Shown: positions 22,648 through 30,156 of the stretch, one piece after another | How the letters are laid out: the number at the start of each line of letters is the position of its first letter | How positions within the stretch are numbered: position 1 is the first letter of the stretch | Virus record (IMG/VR): IMGVR_UViG_3300024518_004941 | Location: 1 to 36,172 of that record | Reading direction: 5' to 3' (one strand) | Source of the DNA: a virus | Length of the DNA: 36,172 nt | Position numbers and translations under genes: made by a program | Notes under the pieces: model-generated | What the model was told of the DNA's origin: nothing | Databases searched by the model: none | The model's input: only the letters and a program-made list of their open reading frames with translations

Positions 22648-22655
22648 ATAAATAA
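22648..22655 (+). promoter_or_regulatory. T4-type late promoter (CATAAATA)
   Basis: The box starts three bases after the previous stop and ends 52 bases before ATG 22708. The leader holds a small hairpin, GGTCT/AGACC, at 22662-22676. Confidence 0.8.
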
Positions 22656-22707
22656 TGTTACCGGTCTTCAAGAGACCCCTAAACCATCACATTAAGGAAG
22701 ATATAAC

Positions 22708-25194
22708 ATGTCATTTGTAGTAAGAAAGCCAGGCGCAGGCGCCGTAGCATTAGACGATCTAGGTATTACAGTCACAGGTATTGCCACAACAGAAAGAGAC
22801 CTTCGTGATCATGCACCAGCAGACATCGCAGCATCAGCTGATTTAGCTGCTTCGATCGCAGGTGGTACATTAGTTGTACTTGATCCAAGAGACGATTCAA
22901 CAGCTCTCTCAATTGCAAACGGTGAACTGGCAAGAGCAACCGCAAACGATACTCACTACGGTGTTAATGGTGGTCGTTTCGCAACGCTTGATGCTCCAGG
23001 CACAGTTATTACTGATAACTTTATTGTTCAATATAATCTTGCTGGTGATGCATATGAATCAATTAATCCAGCAACTTTAATTACTGATCAAACAGAAACA
23101 ATCGAAGACATCATTGGTGCAATGGGTGTCAACGGTACTGATACTACATTTACATACAACGACGGTGCTGGAACTCTTGAATGGAGTGTCGATGACGTAT
23201 TCCTTCGCAATACAGGTGACACACTTGACTCTGGAACATTATCAATCGCAGCGGCCGCATCGATTGCAGTTTTAACTGGTGCCGACCTTACACTCGCTGA
23301 TCTTCCAGTTAACCCAACTGACGCAGCTAACAAACAATATGTTGACTCTGTAGCTTCTGGTCTTGATCCAAAAGAATCTGTCCGCGTTGCAACAACTGTT
23401 GCTCTGACAATGGGCATTGGTGCTGGTGAATGGGTATATGCCAACAATGGCGGTGTTGGTGACACACTAACAAATAACACAGCAAGCCTGACAACAATTG
23501 ATACAATTCAGCTTGTTGATGGCGATCGAGTTGTTGTTAAAAACCAAGTCGACGCTAAACAAAACGGTATATATACAGCATCCGCAGTTGGTGCTGGTTC
23601 AGCAACGATTCTTACTCGTGCAACTGATCAGGATGGTTCTCCAACAAATGAAGTATCAGCTGGCAACTTTACTTTTGTTGAGCAAGGCTCACAAGCAAAT
23701 ACAGGTTGGGTTGTAACTGGTGATGGCATTCTTACACTCAACACTGATGATATTAACTGGGTTCAATTCTCTGCTTCAGCCGCACTAACAGCTGGTATTG
23801 GTTTAACACAAGTTGGTAATGAATTCAGATTGCACATTGAAAACTTGGTAGTTGATACTATCACATCTGCTGATGAAATCGCATTTAACGACACAACCGA
23901 GCCAGATGTAACAAACAAAACTACAGTTGCTAACTTCCTCACCGATCTGAACATTGTTAGCCACAGTGGTGGTAACGGTATTCTCGTTCAAACTGCAGCT
24001 AACACATACACTAACCGTTCTATTGCAGTTGATGGTGCTGGTGCATTAGACGGTCTTGTTGTAGCAAACGGTGACGGTGTTGCCGGTAACCCAACTGTTG
24101 GTTTAGATATCCAAAACTTACCACTGCGTGCAGCAATTGATGCCGCATTAGACAGAGTCGCTGTTTGGGACTCTTCTGTTGGTGCAAACGTTTACTATAC
24201 AGTTTCAGATATCTCAACTGCGTTAGCGACAGTTAACTCTTTCGAAACTTGGGCTGCAGCAGGCAACTCAACCGGTGATGCATCAGTCGTTGCTGACAGT
24301 GCAACTGATACAGTAACAATGACTGGTGGTATTGGTATAAACATCAACATGGTGGCGCTGACCGATACCCTAACATTCACATTCTCGCGTGCAGGCATGG
24401 CAGATACTCCTACCGTTGCTGCTGATACTGTTCCATTCTTTGATGCATCAAACTTTAATGAGCCTGAGTACAGATCTTGGACAAATATCATTTCAGACTT
24501 AGGTCTTATTTCAGGACTTTCAGCTTCAGCAAACGAAGACTTGCTTGGCATTGACGTTACTGGTTCTGTAGTTGGTTTTGATATTCTTGGATTAACAAAT
24601 CCTGTAGAGGATATGGCAGCAACTGACGAATTCGCAGTTCACAACAAGAGTGAAGGAACAGCTGGTGCAAACCGCAAGATGACTGGTCAAGAAATTGCAG
24701 ATGGTACAGCAACACTTCTTGGTATTTCAGCACTTGGTTTCTCAACATTTGTATCTGTAAACACTCCAACAGAAGATCAAACACTTCTTTCATATGTTGA
24801 TGCAACTCGTGCTAGTAAAGTACTATCGGTCGAATCACACACTTTCCTATGGTCCGATACTCAAGTTGATGACAATGATTGGATCGACATAGGCAAAACA
24901 GGTGATGCTAATATCGGTTGGATTATGCCAATGAACGGAACAGTTGTTGGTGCATCTGCATACACAGTAGATGCAAACAGTAACACATATGCAATCGATC
25001 TCTATATTGACGCTGTTGACAGTGGTCCTGTCGTAACACTAACCGGTGTCGGTGCAGATTCTGATTCAGATCCTTCACTTAACTTAAACTTTACTGCAGG
25101 TCAAAGACTACGACTCCGTGGTGATCAAACAGCTGGCACTAGTGATATGGATGACACAACTGTAGCAATAATGGTTAAATGGAGAGTGTTATAA
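22708..25194 (+). CDS. Tail fibre/adhesin 1: N-type A, C-type alpha, 828 aa
   Basis: The N-terminal ~100 residues (LGITVTGIATTERDL, PADIA, NDTHYGV) match the start of the next large protein and define module A, a probable attachment domain. Residues ~200-355 hold a widespread phage fibre domain. It has PTDAANKQYVDSVASGLD, then DGDRVVVKNQ, then ENGIY-like KQNGIYTAS, then TRATDQDG, AGNFTFVEQG, TGWVVTGD and WVQFS. The middle (355-680) is made of Thr/Ala/Asp-rich beta repeats. The C-terminal ~130 residues are the type alpha module shared with the 209-aa protein. AAGGAAG precedes the ATG. Its role is probably host recognition. Confidence 0.85.
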   Translation: MSFVVRKPGAGAVALDDLGITVTGIATTERDLRDHAPADIAASADLAASIAGGTLVVLDPRDDSTALSIANGELARATANDTHYGVNGGRFATLDAPGTVITDNFIVQYNLAGDAYESINPATLITDQTETIEDIIGAMGVNGTDTTFTYNDGAGTLEWSVDDVFLRNTGDTLDSGTLSIAAAASIAVLTGADLTLADLPVNPTDAANKQYVDSVASGLDPKESVRVATTVALTMGIGAGEWVYANNGGVGDTLTNNTASLTTIDTIQLVDGDRVVVKNQVDAKQNGIYTASAVGAGSATILTRATDQDGSPTNEVSAGNFTFVEQGSQANTGWVVTGDGILTLNTDDINWVQFSASAALTAGIGLTQVGNEFRLHIENLVVDTITSADEIAFNDTTEPDVTNKTTVANFLTDLNIVSHSGGNGILVQTAANTYTNRSIAVDGAGALDGLVVANGDGVAGNPTVGLDIQNLPLRAAIDAALDRVAVWDSSVGANVYYTVSDISTALATVNSFETWAAAGNSTGDASVVADSATDTVTMTGGIGININMVALTDTLTFTFSRAGMADTPTVAADTVPFFDASNFNEPEYRSWTNIISDLGLISGLSASANEDLLGIDVTGSVVGFDILGLTNPVEDMAATDEFAVHNKSEGTAGANRKMTGQEIADGTATLLGISALGFSTFVSVNTPTEDQTLLSYVDATRASKVLSVESHTFLWSDTQVDDNDWIDIGKTGDANIGWIMPMNGTVVGASAYTVDANSNTYAIDLYIDAVDSGPVVTLTGVGADSDSDPSLNLNFTAGQRLRLRGDQTAGTSDMDDTTVAIMVKWRVL

Positions 25195-25197
25195 ATA
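25190..25197 (+). promoter_or_regulatory. T4-type late promoter (TATAAATA)
   Basis: A perfect box overlapping the stop of the previous fibre gene, 94 bases before ATG 25292. The long leader contains an AATCTG/CAGATT inverted repeat at 25205-25218. Confidence 0.78.
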
Positions 25198-25291
25198 TAA
25201 CACGAATCTGTTCAGATTAACCCAAGGAAAGTCATTGGTACAATAATAATTATATAATGGATTTGTAAACATAATAATATTAGGAATCTAA

Positions 25292-27955
25292 ATGACATTT
25301 ATTGTTGAAAATGGATCAGGAAGCAATCTCGATATTGCTTTCCTTGGAATCACACTGCTCACTGGTGCGACAACAAATCTCGCCGGACGAAGTGATCCTG
25401 AAGATATTGCTGAGCACTCCCAGGTTGGTGAAGAACTTCATACACTTATTCTCGCCGGCAACTTAATAATCAAAGACCCGATCGACGGTGTAACTGATTT
25501 AAGTGCTGCGGATGGTGTTGTTTGTGCTCAATCGATTAACGATCCTCACTACCGTGTTGGTCCGGGCGCCCGAATCGGAGACGTATCTGATATTGGCTTA
25601 ACAAGTCCGGTTGTTGATGATCTACTTCAATTCAATGGAACTACCTGGGTCAATATTCCTGCATCAACAATAGGTGGAGGAGGATCGTTTCAACTTGAGT
25701 GGAGATTTAGCACATCACTAGTCGCCGCCGATCCAGGCAATGGCAGATTCCGTTATAACAACGCAACATTAGCATCTGTTACTAATATCTATTTTGACGA
25801 TTCTGCCGACTCGGGATTTGATGTCGGCACGATCTTTAGCACTCTCTCGACTGGCGATAAAATATACATACAACAAAACAATGATGCCACTAAGGCGGCA
25901 TTGTTTACTCTAACAGGTGCACCGACTGATAATATAGGATGGTGGACTGTTCCTGTTACCGTTGATGGTAGTGGAACGCTTCACGACAATAACACAAAGT
26001 GCGCTGCAGTGTTCTTCCAATCAGGTGCAGGCGGCGGAACCATTAATAATGCTATTGCAACAATAAACGCCGATACTGGAGTATTCGCAGCAACAGGTGA
26101 AGACTCTTTTAACATCGTCGGCGGAACGGGAATCTCAACATCGATCACTGGTGATATTCTTACTATTACAAACGACTCACCGAACGTTGACCAAAACTTA
26201 TTCCTTAATGTATTAAGCGATAGTGGTACAGCCATAGCTGATACAACAACAGATACCCTTTCAATCCTTGGTGGAACTGGAATTAGCACAGCAGTCGTTG
26301 CTGATGCGTTAACAATTACAAATAATTCGCCAAACGCAACACATACTGGGCAAGTAACAGGTGCAACAGCATTAGCATTAGATGTTACGGCAATTACGGC
26401 TCAACCAGCCTCAGGTGCCGTTATTGGCACAGACACATTATTAATAAATGATGGTGGTGTATTGTCAGAAGTAACAATTACTCAACTTGACACTTTCTTT
26501 ACCGGAGCGCCAGATCAAAATTTGTGGGAAACGATTGTATCTGATTTAGGATCCGCAGTCGCAAACATAACAACTGATTCATTATCGATTTTGGGCGGCG
26601 CTGGAATTAGTACAGCCATCGTTGGTGACGTTCTTACTATCGTCAACGACTCACCAAACATTGTTCAGAGTTTGTGGGAAACAATTTCATCAGACGTTGG
26701 ATCGGTCGCCGCAAACATTGCAACTGACACACTAACGATTGCTGGTGGCACAGGAATTAGTACAGCGGTGTTGGGTGACACTCTAACGATCACAAACGAC
26801 TCACCGAACATTGTTCAAAATTTGTGGGAAACGATTGTATCTGATTTAGGATCCGCAGTCGCAAACATTGCAACAGATTCATTATCAATTGTTGGTGGTA
26901 CAGGAATTAGTACAGCCATCGTTGGTGACGTTCTTACAATCACGGCAACGGGCGGTGGTGGTGGTGGAGACTTGGCGTCGGTGTTGGTTTCGAACACGAT
27001 ATCAGTTGCCATTCCACTTGTATACTCAAACGTAACGTGGAATACGACACGACTCGAAAACGATGCTGCCGTTATTGAGCACGATAATATCAACACAGCT
27101 CGAATTCTAATTAAAGAAACAGGATTGTATTTTATAAACTTCAATATGTCGTTTGACGCCGACGCACTTGAGGAACAAATTTCAGCACGTGTGATGATTA
27201 ACGACATAACAGAAGTGCCAGGTAGTGAACGAATAGTTAGTGAAGATGATGAAATTAATGACCTTAGTAACGCGTTCACTGCTGAACTTACTGCTGGAAC
27301 GTTTTTAACATTCCAACACCTCGCAGCCGGCACCGGTAACCTGAATCACTTCTCATCAAACTTTTCTGTTACACGAGCTCGTGGATCGGCAGGCGCCGAT
27401 GGTGCACAAGGCATCCCAGGGTCAGGAACAACTCTGACTCTCGAAGAAGGTGGCGTTGCAGTTACAAATACACCTCACAACACTCTCGACTTCGCCGCTG
27501 CGGATTTTGACGTAACAGATAATGGAGATGGATCAGCAACAGTCACGCTTACTGCAATATTTGGTTCAGAGTTCCAGATCGCAGAGAGTGCTGGTATCAG
27601 TACAACTACAAGTCAAACATTTCAAAATAAGGTTTCGATGACGACCACCAGCCTACCAGCAGGAACGTACCGAGTCCAATTTAGCTATGGTTGGAATCAT
27701 AATAATAATCAATCTGATTTTGAAGGCCAATTAGAAGAAGATGCGTTGCAGTTGGGCGAATTGCACAAACAAGAGCCTAAGGACAACGGCGGCGCCGATG
27801 CCACTGGATCAACTCAACGATACTACGCATCGAGAACTTTCTACCGAACGCTAACAGCAGGCGTACATACATATGATGTTAATTTTAGAACAGACGATAG
27901 TGATTTTGAATCATCCATATGGGAAGCCGTGATTGAATTATGGAGGGTTAGCTAA
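25292..27955 (+). CDS. Tail fibre/adhesin 2: N-type A, repeats, C-type beta, 887 aa
   Basis: Module A opens the protein (LGITLLTGATTNLAGR, PEDIAEH, NDPHYRV). An LLQFNGTTWV motif follows near residue 110. Residues ~270-555 hold about five ~47-50 residue repeats (GGTGISTA, then V-x-D-x-LTI-x-NDSPN, then LWETI-x-SD). A jelly-roll, C1q/TNF-like region lies at ~570-695, then a short collagen-like G-x-y run (GSAGADGAQGIPG). The C-terminal type beta domain (AESAGISTTTSQTFQNK ... IELWRV) is shared with the next protein. TAGGAA lies six bases before the ATG. The stop overlaps the next ATG (TAATG). Confidence 0.85.
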   Translation: MTFIVENGSGSNLDIAFLGITLLTGATTNLAGRSDPEDIAEHSQVGEELHTLILAGNLIIKDPIDGVTDLSAADGVVCAQSINDPHYRVGPGARIGDVSDIGLTSPVVDDLLQFNGTTWVNIPASTIGGGGSFQLEWRFSTSLVAADPGNGRFRYNNATLASVTNIYFDDSADSGFDVGTIFSTLSTGDKIYIQQNNDATKAALFTLTGAPTDNIGWWTVPVTVDGSGTLHDNNTKCAAVFFQSGAGGGTINNAIATINADTGVFAATGEDSFNIVGGTGISTSITGDILTITNDSPNVDQNLFLNVLSDSGTAIADTTTDTLSILGGTGISTAVVADALTITNNSPNATHTGQVTGATALALDVTAITAQPASGAVIGTDTLLINDGGVLSEVTITQLDTFFTGAPDQNLWETIVSDLGSAVANITTDSLSILGGAGISTAIVGDVLTIVNDSPNIVQSLWETISSDVGSVAANIATDTLTIAGGTGISTAVLGDTLTITNDSPNIVQNLWETIVSDLGSAVANIATDSLSIVGGTGISTAIVGDVLTITATGGGGGGDLASVLVSNTISVAIPLVYSNVTWNTTRLENDAAVIEHDNINTARILIKETGLYFINFNMSFDADALEEQISARVMINDITEVPGSERIVSEDDEINDLSNAFTAELTAGTFLTFQHLAAGTGNLNHFSSNFSVTRARGSAGADGAQGIPGSGTTLTLEEGGVAVTNTPHNTLDFAAADFDVTDNGDGSATVTLTAIFGSEFQIAESAGISTTTSQTFQNKVSMTTTSLPAGTYRVQFSYGWNHNNNQSDFEGQLEEDALQLGELHKQEPKDNGGADATGSTQRYYASRTFYRTLTAGVHTYDVNFRTDDSDFESSIWEAVIELWRVS
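26100..26955 (+). repeat. Fibre repeats with near-identical copies 300 bp apart
   Basis: The regular units begin near 26521, 26671 and 26821 (period 150 bases, 50 residues), with two looser units before them. The units at 26521 and 26821 share an identical stretch of nearly 50 bases and remain very similar to the end of the unit. The middle unit is more diverged. This points to duplication or gene conversion at a 300-base spacing. Confidence 0.88.
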
Positions 27956-29109
27956 TGTCTTTTGACGTAGTAAAAACGAGCACTATTAATTGTTTGGCAG
28001 AACTGCAAACAGCAATTAACGCTGATGTTGCAATCGTAACTGTTTGTGAGGCAGTCCGACTTGACTTGCCTAATTCAATGACAATCGGTTTTGCAGGTGC
28101 AGGTCCGTTATCTGGTGCAGAAGATATAGCACTTGATTCGCTACTTGGATCTTTTGCGTGCACGCCTAGCGTGGACAACGTAGGTCCCAATGAAGTTGAT
28201 CCAGCCACCATCACCGTTGGAGATATTTTAGTATTCAACGGAACTAACTGGATTCCAGAACCACAAATTGTTGTTGGAACACCTCGCTTCTTCGATGTTT
28301 ATGATAACACAGGTGGTCAAGTCTTTAGTGATCTTGCGTCTATCATTGTTAATCTTGATGCTGTTCGGGCAGATAGCGGCAGCAGTGCTTTCACGTTAGC
28401 GACTGACGAAGTAACAATTAATAACACAGGCACATACGAAATCGAATTCAGGGTTGCCGCGACACAATCCGTCGCAACCCGTCTAACGATTCGTGCTTGG
28501 CTGGAATTAAACAGCGTAGAAGTAGACGGAAGTCAAAGCAGAGGGTATCTTAGAAACCTTGTACAGGGATCAACTGTTACTACCACTGTGATTATGAACT
28601 TGACGGCAGGTGATGTTCTTCGTATTGGTGCTGAATCTGATACCGCTGGCGGATCAGGAATTACTGTTGTTGATGGTTCAAGCCTAACAATTTCTACCAT
28701 CGGAGCAAACGGTACCCCTGGTATTGATGGTGCTGGTGGTACAATGCCCGAATTTAATAGCATTGAAAGTTTAGCTCAATCAACCACAACCTCATCTATA
28801 CTACAACAGAAACTAAGATTATCTGTAAATGTTCCGAATGGAACGTACATCTTATTCTGGTCAGCGACTGGTGGTAACTCTGGTCAAGAAAGAGGATTCA
28901 GATTCCAAGTGCAACTGGACGACACGACCGATCTGACGGACGGTACTGCTAGACAAACAGAAGGAAATTCTGGTGAGTGGTTAGAACCGAAGGGTGGCCA
29001 TGCTGTGTTAGCTTTGAATGGTGCACACAACATCGATATGGATTTTGCAGCTGCTGGCGGAACTGCTCGCATACGAGATGCAAGACTCACATTATGGAGA
29101 GTCACATAA
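27955..29109 (+). CDS. Tail fibre/adhesin 3: N-type B, C-type beta, 384 aa
   Basis: The N-terminal ~70 residues (LAELQTAINADVAIVTVCEAV, then LSGAEDIALDSLL) resemble the start of the 316-aa protein at 29134 and define module B. ILVFNGTNWIP follows near residue 100. A jelly-roll, C1q/TNF-like region spans ~110-245, then a collagen-like run (GANGTPGIDGAGG). The C-terminal domain ends RDARLTLWRV, the type beta ending shared with the preceding protein. The start overlaps the preceding stop by one base, so the two proteins are translationally coupled and may assemble together. Confidence 0.82.
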   Translation: MSFDVVKTSTINCLAELQTAINADVAIVTVCEAVRLDLPNSMTIGFAGAGPLSGAEDIALDSLLGSFACTPSVDNVGPNEVDPATITVGDILVFNGTNWIPEPQIVVGTPRFFDVYDNTGGQVFSDLASIIVNLDAVRADSGSSAFTLATDEVTINNTGTYEIEFRVAATQSVATRLTIRAWLELNSVEVDGSQSRGYLRNLVQGSTVTTTVIMNLTAGDVLRIGAESDTAGGSGITVVDGSSLTISTIGANGTPGIDGAGGTMPEFNSIESLAQSTTTSSILQQKLRLSVNVPNGTYILFWSATGGNSGQERGFRFQVQLDDTTDLTDGTARQTEGNSGEWLEPKGGHAVLALNGAHNIDMDFAAAGGTARIRDARLTLWRVT

Positions 29110-29112
29110 ATA
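29105..29112 (+). promoter_or_regulatory. T4-type late promoter (CATAAATA)
   Basis: The box overlaps the stop codon of the previous gene and ends 21 bases before ATG 29134. Confidence 0.8.
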
Positions 29113-29133
29113 TTTGTGAGAGAGGAGGATTAA

Positions 29134-30084
29134 ATGACAACTTACAACAAATCAAAATCTGGCGGAATTACAGCGCACAAGCTTCAGGCGGAAATCAACG
29201 AAGATGTTACGATCGTACCATCATGTAATTCTATCTCTACTATTAGCGACAACATCACGTTGGAGTTCGCGGCTGCATTATCTGCTGGAGAAGAAACAAC
29301 ACTCGACGCATTGATTGTTGCTCACGATCCAATCGAGGAGAGCATTCCCGTAGCGCAACTTCCCTTTTCGGACATTGGTAATAAGAAAGAAAAGCTTGCC
29401 GTTCATACTTCCTACAAACCAGTCGGACTTACTGATTCTACAATATATGCTGTATGGACTGGTGCCGGCGACGACATGACCAACGGTAATGTTGGTGAGG
29501 GTAATAGGCTTGAGTTTCACATGACACCCGGCAATCCTGAAGAGACTGTCTTAATGGGGTTTCATCCAGACAATGGTAGAATTTGGATCCACGAAGGATA
29601 TATTCAATTTACTGGCGCTGGGTTTGGTGATTACTGTACAGCAGAAATTCGATCGCTTGCTACTAATGTTCAAACGGCTGCCAATCTTGATTTAGTGCTC
29701 GCTGGTTCAGGTAACTGGGTTCTTCCAGCTCCTGGAGGTCCCGGAACTGGAACACACGGTTTTGCAGATGCTAACATTGCATTAATTCCTCGAACATTTA
29801 CAAAAGACGGCGAGTGGGATTTTGACCCAATAACTGGACTATCGCCAAATCTTGGTCTAACTGGTGATTATAGAATTGCCACTAGCAAGAAGACTGTACA
29901 TAAATTTATCAATCAAATTCCATTATTTGGAACAACGTCATACGTCGAATTTTCGTCAGACGAAACAACAGAGCTTCCAGCAAACTACGAGATTCGCTTA
30001 CGGGTGTTCAATATTTCCAACACAGATTGGCATCTGGCCGCATTTATCGAGTGTTACAGAGAGCGCACAGCCAAGCAACAATAA
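29134..30084 (+). CDS. Fibre-like protein 4: N-type B, 316 aa
   Basis: The start (KLQAEINEDVTIVPSCNSI, then EFAAALSAGEETTLDALI) is module B. The rest is beta-rich: FHMTPGNPEETVLMGFHPDN, then IWIHEGYIQFTGAG. The C-terminal stretch LPANYEIRLRVFNISN ... AAFIECYRE is a different ending from types alpha and beta. A Pro/Gly-rich linker (about residues 190-210) may be a hinge. GAGGAGG precedes the ATG, and the gene has its own late box. A host-binding or decoration role is inferred from the neighbours. Confidence 0.78.
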   Translation: MTTYNKSKSGGITAHKLQAEINEDVTIVPSCNSISTISDNITLEFAAALSAGEETTLDALIVAHDPIEESIPVAQLPFSDIGNKKEKLAVHTSYKPVGLTDSTIYAVWTGAGDDMTNGNVGEGNRLEFHMTPGNPEETVLMGFHPDNGRIWIHEGYIQFTGAGFGDYCTAEIRSLATNVQTAANLDLVLAGSGNWVLPAPGGPGTGTHGFADANIALIPRTFTKDGEWDFDPITGLSPNLGLTGDYRIATSKKTVHKFINQIPLFGTTSYVEFSSDETTELPANYEIRLRVFNISNTDWHLAAFIECYRERTAKQQ

Positions 30085-30117
30085 GTTTTCAAACTCGCGT
30101 TGATGCAAACGCCCCTC

Positions 30118-30125
30118 CATAAATA
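30118..30125 (+). promoter_or_regulatory. T4-type late promoter (CATAAATA)
   Basis: The box lies in the 72-base gap before the 856-aa fibre gene and ends 31 bases before ATG 30157. Confidence 0.82.
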
Positions 30126-30156
30126 CGTCAACAACGTATACTAGGGATAAAACCAC

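Noticed and set aside
25235-25258. TTGGTA ... TATAAT in the leader of the 887-aa fibre gene
   Set aside because: The spacer is only 12 bases and no better -35 lies at 17 bases. The leader is AT-rich, so a chance TATAAT is likely.
26100-26955. Repeat array as a CRISPR
   Set aside because: The units are coding, in frame, about 150 bases long and without conserved short repeats plus spacers.
26815-27333. 172-codon open frame on the minus strand inside the fibre gene
   Set aside because: It is a shadow of the fibre frame, with Ser/Ile/Val-rich repeat mirror composition and no start signals.
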